Positions 1 to 4,976 of a stretch of DNA of 6,052 nucleotides are shown here, piece after piece (position 1 is the stretch's first letter; each line of letters begins with the position of its first letter). The notes under the pieces were generated by a model. It made no database searches. It was given only the letters and a program-made list of their open reading frames with translations, and was not told the DNA's origin. Source of the DNA: UBA11650 sp963997925 (GTDB lineage: Bacteria; Chloroflexota; Dehalococcoidia; Lucifugimonadales; UBA3495); NCBI GenBank assembly GCA_963997925.1, contig CAXEOX010000166.1:1-6052 (forward strand), given 5' to 3'. The translations under genes were made by a program, and so were the position numbers.

Positions 1-51
1 GGGCGGAGGGCGGTTGAGATTGTCCAGCCGCTGCCGGTGCACTCGGACTAG
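1..51 (+). CDS. C-terminal end of an upstream gene (partial)
   Basis: Reading frame 1 is open from the window edge to a TAG at 49-51 and encodes GRRAVEIVQPLPVHSD. Frame 3 stops early, and frame 2 gives an Arg/Cys-rich sequence typical of a shadow frame. The stop codon lies at the foot of a strong hairpin followed by TTT, as expected for the 3' end of a gene. Sixteen residues are too few to assign a family, so the product is unknown. The alternative is that the first 50 bases are non-coding. Confidence 0.5.
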   Translation, partial: GRRAVEIVQPLPVHSD

Positions 52-84
52 AGTGGCTTGATCCGGCTTATCAAGCCACTCTTT
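50..84 (+). terminator. Rho-independent terminator of the upstream gene
   Basis: Bases 50-62 pair perfectly with 70-82 (13 bp, core GAGTGGCTTGAT) around a 7-base loop (63-69). TTT follows at 82-84. The stop codon of the upstream frame overlaps the 5' arm. The T-tract is short but on the correct side for + strand transcription. It isolates the upstream gene from the next one. Confidence 0.75.
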
Positions 85-115
85 ACGACGGCCCTACCCT
101 CTCCACGCCGCTTCA

Positions 116-131
116 AGGAAGAAGCCTTCCT
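116..131. repeat. Small inverted repeat upstream of the GlcG-like gene promoter
   Basis: AGGAAG (116-121) pairs with CTTCCT (126-131) around the 4-base loop AAGC. It lies just upstream of the candidate -35 element and could be a regulatory site. Six-bp repeats also occur by chance. Confidence 0.25.
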
Positions 132-133
132 CG

Positions 134-146
134 GCAAGCACCTTGC
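134..146. promoter_or_regulatory. Inverted repeat overlapping the -35 box, possible operator
   Basis: GCAAG (134-138) and CTTGC (142-146) form a perfect 5-3-5 inverted repeat. Its right arm overlaps the candidate -35 hexamer at 143-148, a position where a bound regulator would block RNA polymerase. The repeat is short and the regulator unknown. Confidence 0.25.
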
Positions 147-171
147 GATGTGCTCGCCCCGATAGTATATT
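143..171 (+). promoter_or_regulatory. Sigma70-type promoter of the GlcG-like gene
   Basis: TTGCGA (143-148, 4/6 match to TTGACA) and TATATT (166-171, 5/6 match to TATAAT) are separated by exactly 17 bases. Transcription would start near 178, leaving a short leader of about 24 bases before the ATG at 202. The hexamer ATATTC occurs at 167-172 and again at 177-182, one helical turn apart. This is the best-looking promoter in the window. Confidence 0.6.
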
Positions 172-188
172 CGGCGATATTCACCGTT

Positions 189-193
189 GGAGG
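189..193 (+). promoter_or_regulatory. Shine-Dalgarno site that fixes the GlcG-like start
   Basis: GGAGG lies 8 bases before the ATG at 202. An in-frame TTG at 187 would place this site inside the coding region, so the TTG is not the start. Confidence 0.8.
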
Positions 194-201
194 ACTTACA
201 G

Positions 202-615
202 ATGTATGACAAGCCGATGATTAGCTTGGACCAGGCACAGGATGCTATCAAGGCAATGATTGACGACTACAACAAGGACCCTAGCCGGCGCAAGGTAGAC
301 ATGGCAGTCGTCGACGATGCGGGGAACTTGCTAGCATACGCTCGCATGGATCGATGCTTGAGACCAACCTTCGCCTTACGGAAAGCCTACACCGCTGCAA
401 TAAGATCCATGGATACGGTGGCCTTCGCCGAGCAACTTAGTAATCAGGGCCGGACCCTGGAGTCATTCGGCGACCCCCAACTTATCGCCATTCCCGGAGG
501 CGTGGCGGTGATGAAGGACGGCGCAGTCGTCGGAGCTATCGGCGTTGGGGGCTTGCCCAGCGGCCTTGATGACGAAGCTATCGCCAAGGCGGGGTTAGCA
601 GCCCTGAACATCTAA
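202..615 (+). CDS. GlcG/HbpS-family (DUF336) protein
   Basis: The product is 137 residues, the usual length for a single-domain GlcG/HbpS protein. Family landmarks are visible in order: an N-terminal helix beginning ISLDQAQDAI, the strand VVDDAGNLLAYARMDR (36-51), the KAYTAA helix (61-66), the IPGGVAV strand (97-103), GAIGVGG (111-117) and a final helix with DDEAIAKAGLAAL. No signal peptide or membrane segment is present, so a cytoplasmic location is likely. Some relatives bind haem (HbpS). Others are accessory proteins encoded in glycolate or other catabolic operons, and many have no known activity. Here the gene appears monocistronic, with its own promoter and a hairpin after the stop, so operon context does not narrow its role. 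Family assignment is firm; function is open. Confidence 0.9.
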   Translation: MYDKPMISLDQAQDAIKAMIDDYNKDPSRRKVDMAVVDDAGNLLAYARMDRCLRPTFALRKAYTAAIRSMDTVAFAEQLSNQGRTLESFGDPQLIAIPGGVAVMKDGAVVGAIGVGGLPSGLDDEAIAKAGLAALNI

Positions 616-643
616 CCATCCTCATTCCTATGAACTCTCTCTT

Positions 644-679
644 TTCCCCGCCTTCGACCATGACGGCGAGGGCGGGGAA
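644..679. terminator. GC-rich hairpin between convergent genes, probable bidirectional terminator
   Basis: Bases 644-656 pair with 667-679: TTCCCCGCC matches GGCGGGGAA perfectly, and four more inner pairs include one G-T wobble, giving a 13-bp stem with a 10-base loop (657-666). It lies 29 bases after the GlcG-like stop and 79 bases beyond the hydrolase stop, where a shared terminator is expected. Neither strand has a T-tract directly after the stem, so it is not a classical intrinsic terminator. It might instead be a transcript-end stabiliser or a copy of a dispersed palindromic repeat. Confidence 0.5.
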
Positions 680-757
680 TGACAGTGGGGATACCATCTC
701 AGATAGGTTCGGAGTCGGCCGGGAATGGTTCGATTAGAGGGTTATTCCATCAAGCTG

Positions 758-1585
758 TTAGTCCTTCAGGAAGGCATTCATGACCCGAATCAACTCATCC
801 GGGCGCTCCAGATGCGGCAGATGCCCTGAATCCAGTTGGACCAGCTCACAATTTGGAATCGCGTTCTGGGTTTTGGCGGCAATATCGGCACCCATCAGAT
901 CGCTTAGCAAGCAATGTATCAGGACAGTTGGGCACTGGATCTTGCTCAGTATGTCGTACACAGATGGTGGAACCGGTCGCTGTTGGTAAATCAGAGGATT
1001 CGCCAGGGAAGAAACCCACTGCTCGTTCACTAGTTGCTGGAACCCGGTATTGATTACGATATCTATCGATTCCCGGCTCAACCTGGAGAATCGGTCGAAC
1101 TGCCTCAGCCACGTCTCGATCTCAGCGGGAGAGTTGAAGACCTCAGGCCGGGATTTCATGGGGTCTCCGGATGGTGCACCAGTGGACTCGCCGCCAATAT
1201 CCACCAGAATCAGGCGCTCGACCTGATCCGGATACATCGCGGTATAGGTCATGCCGATTTTCCCACCCATCGATTGGCCCACATAGATGAGCTTGTCTAG
1301 ACCCAGCGCAATGGTGAGTTCTCGAAAGTCTTGCACGTAGTCCGCAGTTTCATATTTTCCGTCGGGCGCGTAATCGCTCTTACTTCTACCTCTGGCAGTA
1401 ACCGCCACGATGTGATACTTATCTCGAAAGGCAGGCGCAACCAGGTCCCAGTAAGCGGCGTTGGCCACCGACCCATGGGCTAGAAACATGTGCGGCAAGT
1501 GAGGATTGCCCCAATCCGTGTAGTGGATGCTGAGCCCGTTAACCATGATTCGATGCTCGGTGTACTGCTTATCTTTTACCTGCAC
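758..1585 (-). CDS. Alpha/beta-fold hydrolase
   Basis: The 275-residue product is a complete, probably cytoplasmic alpha/beta hydrolase. The oxyanion-hole HG is at 38-39 (LAHGS), the nucleophile elbow GQSMGG places Ser105, the likely acid is Asp229 in a LLSDLMGAD segment, and the catalytic His is His255 in DSGHLPHLERP. A variable cap lies at about 131-215. The usual D-x-R-G-x-G-x-S stretch is altered to TARGRSKSD (63-71). The family covers esterases, lactonases, C-C bond hydrolases, epoxide hydrolases and dehalogenases. A Ser nucleophile argues against the last two. The GTG start is chosen because GGAGG lies 6 bases upstream and the protein then begins MQVKDKQYTEHRIMVNG, typical of the family. 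The frame stays open a further 55 codons upstream (to 1750), but that stretch resembles no hydrolase N-terminus. The gene is divergent from the SDR gene, suggesting joint regulation. Its substrate is unknown. Confidence 0.9.
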   Translation of the reverse strand: MQVKDKQYTEHRIMVNGLSIHYTDWGNPHLPHMFLAHGSVANAAYWDLVAPAFRDKYHIVAVTARGRSKSDYAPDGKYETADYVQDFRELTIALGLDKLIYVGQSMGGKIGMTYTAMYPDQVERLILVDIGGESTGAPSGDPMKSRPEVFNSPAEIETWLRQFDRFSRLSRESIDIVINTGFQQLVNEQWVSSLANPLIYQQRPVPPSVYDILSKIQCPTVLIHCLLSDLMGADIAAKTQNAIPNCELVQLDSGHLPHLERPDELIRVMNAFLKD

Positions 1586-1591
1586 GGTTAT

Positions 1592-1596
1592 CCTCC
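1592..1596 (-). promoter_or_regulatory. Shine-Dalgarno site that fixes the hydrolase GTG start
   Basis: Read on the minus strand, GGAGGA ends 5 bases before the GTG at 1585-1583 (6 bases from GGAGG). No equally good site precedes the in-frame ATG at 1750, so the shorter protein is preferred. Confidence 0.75.
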
Positions 1597-1729
1597 CGCG
1601 GCTCCGGCGAAATTTGCAAACGATCTTCGTGGAACATGTTACTCCACTGCCCAATGAATCTACCAGATATAAACGTCTTATGTAATCAACAGCGCCGACT
1701 AGGCTATTCACGTTCAATCGGTGAGGTGA

Positions 1730-1758
1730 TGGACAAGCCATCCAGCCCAAAGTAATAT
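1730..1758 (+). promoter_or_regulatory. Candidate promoter of the SDR gene
   Basis: TGGACA (1730-1735, 5/6 to consensus) and TAATAT (1753-1758, 4/6) are spaced by 17 bases. Transcription would start near 1765, giving a leader of about 115 bases. This is the only reasonable pair found on the + strand of the spacer. Confidence 0.4.
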
Positions 1759-1835
1759 GCCACCATAATGGCCAGTGACCGACTCCGGGGTCAGGCAGGC
1801 ATGTCTGGACGTTGCCGGACGGGCGTTATGTTCGG

Positions 1836-1846
1836 CGACACTGTCG
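1836..1846. promoter_or_regulatory. 11-base palindrome, possible operator
   Basis: CGACA-C-TGTCG is a perfect 5-1-5 palindrome, 34 bases before the SDR start codon and inside the predicted leader. It could bind a regulator, or it could be chance. No regulator gene lies in the window. Confidence 0.2.
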
Positions 1847-1867
1847 ATCCACAATGGTTACTGCCCT

Positions 1868-1873
1868 AAGGAG
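1868..1873 (+). promoter_or_regulatory. Shine-Dalgarno site that fixes the SDR start
   Basis: AAGGAG lies 7 bases before the ATG at 1881. The upstream in-frame ATG at 1812 would add 23 residues that fall outside the SDR fold. Confidence 0.8.
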
Positions 1874-1880
1874 CAAAGAT

Positions 1881-2651
1881 ATGGAGTTTGCCGGAAAAGT
1901 CGCTATCGTAACCGGAGGCGCATCAGGTATCGGACAGGCGATTGCCACCGAGCTTGCGGAAAACGGCGCCACTGTGGCTATTGCCGACCAGCTGGAAGAT
2001 GTGGGACCGGAGACTGCGCGCGGATTGGAATCTCGAGGGTTCAAAGCTAGCTTCTTTCCCGTAGATGTTTCCGACGCCGCTCAAGTAGAGTCGATGGTCA
2101 AGAGCGTGGTCGAAGCCTATGGAGCGGTCGATATCCTGGTGAACAACGCCGGAATCGGCCAGCGATGCTCCATTCTGGAAATGGCGGTAGACGAGTGGGA
2201 CCGGGTCCTGGCGGTGAACCTGAAAGGGGCTTTCCTGTGTTCCCAAGCCGTCGGCAAGGAGATGGTGAAACAAGGCACCGGAGGGCGAATCATCAGCATC
2301 GTTTCCACCGCCGCCGAAAACGCCAGGGTCAACGCAGCGGCCTATTGCGCTTCCAAAGCAGGCATTCTACAGTTCACCCGGGTTCTCGCCCAGGAACTTG
2401 GCCAATACGGCATCACCGCCAACGCAGTGGGTCCGGGCCTAACGGTAACCGGCTCCCCCTTGCGGGAACCTCCGTCTGAAGTATATCTGGGGGCCTTTCT
2501 CAAGGAAGTCCCTTTGGCCCGGCCCGGAGATCCGCGTGACGTCGCCCTGACTGTAGCGTTTTTGGCCTCACCCAGAGCAGATTACATCACCGGCCAGGTG
2601 ATTTACGCGGACGGGGGATACTCAGCGGGTAAACTTTCAGTGCAGGATTAA
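1881..2651 (+). CDS. SDR-family NAD(P)-dependent oxidoreductase
   Basis: This 256-residue protein is a complete classical short-chain dehydrogenase/reductase. It has the nucleotide-binding TGGASGIG (11-18), an acidic Asp36 at the end of strand 2 that favours NAD(H) over NADP(H), VDV (61-63) contacting the adenine, NNAG (88-91), and the catalytic tetrad Asn113, Ser142, Tyr155, Lys159 (YCASK). The PG pair (185-186) leads into Thr190, and the C-terminus ITGQVIYADGGYS is the usual last strand. No residue is missing. Such enzymes interconvert alcohols and ketones or aldehydes and act as soluble tetramers. Sequence alone does not give the substrate. The next gene, a Mer-like flavin/F420 oxidoreductase, is on the same strand 106 bases away and may be co-transcribed. 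The divergent hydrolase suggests a shared catabolic role, which is inference. Confidence 0.93.
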   Translation: MEFAGKVAIVTGGASGIGQAIATELAENGATVAIADQLEDVGPETARGLESRGFKASFFPVDVSDAAQVESMVKSVVEAYGAVDILVNNAGIGQRCSILEMAVDEWDRVLAVNLKGAFLCSQAVGKEMVKQGTGGRIISIVSTAAENARVNAAAYCASKAGILQFTRVLAQELGQYGITANAVGPGLTVTGSPLREPPSEVYLGAFLKEVPLARPGDPRDVALTVAFLASPRADYITGQVIYADGGYSAGKLSVQD

Positions 2652-2652
2652 T

Positions 2653-2754
2653 GTGACTCGAAAGATACAGGTCATCGCCGTTTGCCGCCACGAGGGCAGT
2701 GAACATCAAACCTTCGGATTCGGTCGTAGTCAGACAGGTAATCAGCGAGTATGA
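2653..2754 (+). CDS. Possible 33-codon frame bridging the SDR and LLM genes
   Basis: A GTG at 2653, two bases after the SDR stop, opens a 33-codon frame (VTRKIQVIAVCRHEG...) ending at TGA 2752-2754. AGGA lies 5 bases before the GTG. The TGA is three bases before, and in frame with, the ATG of the LLM gene, whose own ribosome site is weak. The frame could couple translation of the two genes. The peptide matches no family I know, and an open run of this length arises by chance fairly often, so a real protein is unlikely. Confidence 0.15.
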   Translation: MTRKIQVIAVCRHEGSEHQTFGFGRSQTGNQRV

Positions 2755-2757
2755 CCC

Positions 2758-3864
2758 ATGCAGGTTGACCTTAGAATCCCATCAAGCAAGCCTGTCGCTG
2801 AGATTGTGAGTTTCGCCCAGCGTTGTGAGGACGCTGGTTTCTCCGGCTTGGGCTTCGTCGACTCTCACACATTTCTTAGAGACGTCTACGTCGTAATGGC
2901 CCAGGTCTTGCAGAATACTGAACGCATACGAGTGCGCCCCGCTGTCACCTGTCCGGGGCCGCGCCACACCTCGGTAATCGCGTCGGTCGCTAAGACGGTG
3001 CAAGAACTGGGGCCCGGGCGCTTCGAGTTGTGGCTGGGCCGGGGGGGCTCGGCCAGCTTCCTCGTCGGCCTGTCCGGACTCCGGTTGGCCGAGATTAGGA
3101 AGGCCATTGTCGAGATTAAAGGTTTCATGGCCGGGGAGTGGGACGTTTACCAGCCCGCCGACTCGGTGCAGAAGTATGGCTCCGAATCCGGCATCTCTGC
3201 CAGAGCGGAGCACGTCCGCCTGTTTCACGGCGGCGGCGAGCCTATACCCGTGTACCTGACCGCCGGTGGTCCTCTGAATGCGAGGTTGGCCGGAGAACTG
3301 TGCGACGGTGTTCTCATCCATCCTGCCATGGTGAATGGAGAGGAGATCGGAGCGCTTCGTAAATGGGTGGGAGAAGGGGCGGCAGTAGCGGGACGCCCGG
3401 CGTCCGAAGTTCACGAAGTGTTACAGATGGAAGGACTTGTCCGGGATACCCACCGTGAAGCGGTCCGGGCCTGGAGTCCCCGGCTGGTCACTCCCCTCGC
3501 AAAGCCCAGCGGCCAGCAGTGGCTTGAGCAACTCGGCATTGACTACGACATTGCTCCCATCAAGCCGAAGCTTCAGGAAGCGGCTGCCAAGTTACTGAGC
3601 TTTTATCCCGACAACAACCACATGGAGGACTGGCAAGGCGCCGAGAAGATAGCAGAAGTCGTGCCCTACGAACTTCAGGCGGCCTTGGTCGATAAGGTTG
3701 CCGTTGCGGGAGACCCGGACTCAGTTACCAAGCGCATGAAGGAACTGGAAGACCTAGGAGTCGACCATATCTACCTATACCCAGCCGAAAGCTTCAGCTT
3801 GCCGGAGCACGAGCTTCGCGCCTTCAAAGAGGTTATAGGCCCGGCGTTCAACCTATCGCCCTAA
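2758..3864 (+). CDS. LLM-class oxidoreductase, Mer-like (probable F420 or FMN dependent)
   Basis: The 368-residue product belongs to the bacterial-luciferase superfamily and follows the layout of F420-dependent methylene-H4MPT reductase (Mer). After an AEDAGF-like turn (QRCEDAGFSG, 21-30) come VDSH (34-37) and the DVYVVMAQVLQNT helix, then VRPAVTCPGPRHT (59-71), the LGRGGSAS loop (93-100), PVYLTAGGP (164-172), LAGELCDGVLI (177-187) and the late VAVAGDPDSV (314-323) with LGVDHIYLYP. A segment with LEQLGIDYDIA (256-266) also matches Mer in position. It is about 35 residues longer than Mer, with extra sequence near 126-155. Its reaction could be a reductase or monooxygenase step; F420 use is inferred, not shown. 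The ATG at 2758 is the first start after an in-frame TGA at 2752, with only a weak GCGAG before it. The SDR gene precedes it on the same strand. Confidence 0.88.
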   Translation: MQVDLRIPSSKPVAEIVSFAQRCEDAGFSGLGFVDSHTFLRDVYVVMAQVLQNTERIRVRPAVTCPGPRHTSVIASVAKTVQELGPGRFELWLGRGGSASFLVGLSGLRLAEIRKAIVEIKGFMAGEWDVYQPADSVQKYGSESGISARAEHVRLFHGGGEPIPVYLTAGGPLNARLAGELCDGVLIHPAMVNGEEIGALRKWVGEGAAVAGRPASEVHEVLQMEGLVRDTHREAVRAWSPRLVTPLAKPSGQQWLEQLGIDYDIAPIKPKLQEAAAKLLSFYPDNNHMEDWQGAEKIAEVVPYELQAALVDKVAVAGDPDSVTKRMKELEDLGVDHIYLYPAESFSLPEHELRAFKEVIGPAFNLSP

Positions 3865-3894
3865 CCGGCTAACCGCAATTACGAAGTTAACCGG
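3865..3894. terminator. Weak inverted repeat between convergent genes, possible terminator
   Basis: Bases 3865-3873 pair with 3886-3894 (9 positions, one C-A mismatch) around a 12-base loop. It starts directly after the LLM stop codon and ends 10 bases before the stop of the convergent Rid gene. No T-tract follows on either strand. Its position is its best support. Confidence 0.35.
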
Positions 3895-3904
3895 GAATCA
3901 TGCC

Positions 3905-4294
3905 CTATGATATGGTCGCCACCACTTCAATCTCAATCAGGAAGTCGGGGTCGGCGAGCCCAGAACACAGAATCAATGTGCTGGCTGGCAGGGCAGCGTC
4001 GTCGGTAAGAAACTTGCCCCTGGCCGCACGGTAGGCCGAAAAGTCCTCTCGTCGTGTCATGAAGGTTGTCATCTTCAAGATATGGTTCAAGTCACTGCCA
4101 ACCGACTCCAAAGCCGTCTGGATGTTGCGAAACACCTGCTCGGCTTGGGCTTCAGCATCACCCACTCCCACCGTTTTTCCGTCCTTGTCCCGAGCCACCT
4201 GTCCCGCTAGGTAGACGGTCTTGCCATCCTTGACCACGTGATGATAACCGCCCGGCTGGCCCAGGCTCGATGGATTTGTACGCTCGATCGCCAT
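3905..4294 (-). CDS. Rid-family (YjgF/YER057c/UK114) protein lacking the catalytic Arg
   Basis: This 129-residue protein has the full-length Rid fold: YLAGQVARDKDGKTVG (28-43), AEQVFRNIQTALESVGSDL (51-69), the strand ILKMTTFMT, YRAARGKFL (88-96), LPASTLI (102-108) and a closing IEIEVVA (120-126). Archetypal RidA hydrolyses reactive imines/enamines formed by PLP enzymes, using an Arg (Arg105 in E. coli, in a PAR motif). Here the motif reads PAS, so Ser105 replaces it. Rid4-Rid7 subfamilies also lack this Arg and have other or unknown roles, often in catabolic operons. The start is firm: GGAGGAA (4301-4307) lies just upstream on the minus strand. The gene follows the DinB-like gene by 53 bases and is probably the last of a three-gene leftward unit. 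It is likely a homotrimer in the cytoplasm. RidA-type deaminase activity is not expected. Confidence 0.9.
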   Translation of the reverse strand: MAIERTNPSSLGQPGGYHHVVKDGKTVYLAGQVARDKDGKTVGVGDAEAQAEQVFRNIQTALESVGSDLNHILKMTTFMTRREDFSAYRAARGKFLTDDAALPASTLILCSGLADPDFLIEIEVVATIS

Positions 4295-4347
4295 GATGGA
4301 TTCCTCCCTCAGCAGTTTTTATCGGGGGCCACAGGATTTCAGCGCCG

Positions 4348-4836
4348 CTAAGTGGCGCCTCCCTGGCTCCCCATCAGCAAATCGCGTGTAATCTCCATTT
4401 GGCCGTGATGCTGCGCTAGCTCCTCGTACGCGTGAATCAGCGCTGTTCCCTCTCTCCAGTCTCCGCGGTCCGTACCTCGTAGTGGGTTATACATCGAATT
4501 CGGAGCCGATGCCAACGTCTTCTCACCCTGCACCTGTTTGATATCTGCTGGAAGCTTGGCCTTAAGCTCAACCACCCTTTCGCGCAACTCGACAACGGAC
4601 CCGCTAGCTATAAACTCCGAGTCCCTGTCACGGAAAACCTCACGCTTCCCCAAAAGTGTTCCGATCCAGTAATCGCAAACCCCAACGCAGTGCGTCAAGA
4701 TGGCATAGGGGGAGTTTGCGCCGGGCAAGTCAGGACACAGATTGGCGCGCTCCTCGCCCAGTTCTTCCACGATGCTTAACATGCCATCGAGGGCACGATT
4801 TATAAACATCAGAAAATCCTCTTGGGATATCTCCAT
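4348..4836 (-). CDS. DinB-like four-helix protein (DUF664-type)
   Basis: The 162-residue product fits the DinB/YfiT superfamily of metal-binding four-helix bundles, which includes bacillithiol transferases and mycothiol-dependent isomerases. Helix 1 spans about 5-30. PGANSPYAILTHCVG (38-52) holds the first metal-ligand His49, followed by the RDRDSEFIASG segment (69-79). The last helix carries HAYEELAQHHGQMEITRDLL (135-154). His143 is the likely second ligand. Glu139 sits where many DinB proteins have a middle His, a pattern common in the DUF664 branch. No thiol-substrate domain or signal peptide is visible. The start at 4836 has GAGG 5 bases upstream; a second in-frame ATG (4809), preceded by AGAGGA, is possible. 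It lies between an LLM gene and the Rid gene on the same strand. A metal-dependent transferase or isomerase is plausible; the reaction is unknown. Confidence 0.8.
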   Translation of the reverse strand: MEISQEDFLMFINRALDGMLSIVEELGEERANLCPDLPGANSPYAILTHCVGVCDYWIGTLLGKREVFRDRDSEFIASGSVVELRERVVELKAKLPADIKQVQGEKTLASAPNSMYNPLRGTDRGDWREGTALIHAYEELAQHHGQMEITRDLLMGSQGGAT

Positions 4837-4873
4837 GGAAACCTCAATCAGACGTAGATTCTCACAAGTCGAG

Positions 4874-4892
4874 ACGGCCGATGCTTGGCCGT
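4874..4892. repeat. Inverted repeat in the LLM-DinB spacer
   Basis: ACGGCC (4874-4879) and GGCCGT (4887-4892) form a perfect 6-bp stem with a 7-base loop. It sits 38 bases before the DinB-like start on the minus strand. No T-tract follows on that strand, so it is more likely an attenuating or stabilising hairpin, or chance, than a terminator. Confidence 0.3.
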
Positions 4893-4904
4893 TAGCAACG
4901 CGGG

Positions 4905-4958
4905 CTAAACCCCCATCGCCATCGAGGGGAACGTAGCACCGAAAATTCGAACCGGCAT
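4905..4958 (-). CDS. Possible 17-codon leader peptide
   Basis: On the minus strand GGAGG (4967-4971) lies 8 bases before an ATG at 4958, opening MPVRIFGATFPSMAMGV and a stop at 4907-4905. The ribosome site is among the best in the window, although only 17 codons follow. The frame ends within the hairpin-containing spacer ahead of the DinB-like gene, as a leader peptide might. It could also be a chance start, since GGAGG here is part of the small palindrome GGAG-TAC-CTCC (4961-4971). Confidence 0.2.
   Translation of the reverse strand: MPVRIFGATFPSMAMGV
4911..4929 (-). terminator. Weak hairpin after the LLM gene, possible attenuator
   Basis: CCCC (4911-4914) and TCG (4916-4918) pair with CGA (4923-4925) and GGGG (4926-4929), with one bulged base and a 4-base loop. 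Read on the minus strand, GTTTA follows the stem. This gives a weak intrinsic-terminator shape 48 bases past the LLM stop and could reduce transcription into the DinB-like gene. Confidence 0.3.
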
Positions 4959-4976
4959 TCGGAGTACCTCCAGAAC

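Larger units (their letters stand above)
1586..1880. other. Divergent intergenic region between hydrolase and SDR genes
   Basis: These 295 bases separate two diverging genes and should hold both promoters. On the + strand there is one candidate promoter (1730-1758) and an 11-base palindrome (1836-1846). GGACG is repeated at 1807-1811 and 1817-1821, one helical turn apart. For the leftward hydrolase gene I see AT-rich patches around 1665-1690 but no -35/-10 pair with acceptable spacing. Frames running through the region read as shadow sequence, and I see no RNA gene. Confidence 0.6.

Noticed and set aside
758..1585. Haloalkane dehalogenase or epoxide hydrolase identity for the alpha/beta hydrolase
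   Set aside because: Those enzymes use an Asp nucleophile; the elbow here is GQSMGG with Ser.
1586..1750. Upstream extension of the hydrolase frame to an ATG at 1750
   Set aside because: The added 55 residues do not resemble a hydrolase N-terminus, no ribosome site precedes the ATG, and a GGAGG sits correctly before the GTG at 1585.
1812..1880. Upstream start of the SDR frame
   Set aside because: The 23 extra residues lie outside the SDR fold, and AAGGAG before the ATG at 1881 decides the start.
2782..3414. Long antisense frame (210 codons) inside the Mer-like LLM gene
   Set aside because: It lies wholly within a well-supported gene, shows no family motifs and is rich in Arg, Gly and Pro, as expected of a shadow frame in GC-rich DNA.
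4342..4358. GCGCC/GGCGC hairpin at the DinB-like stop codon
   Set aside because: Only a 5-bp stem, no T-tract on the minus strand, and part of the arms is coding sequence.
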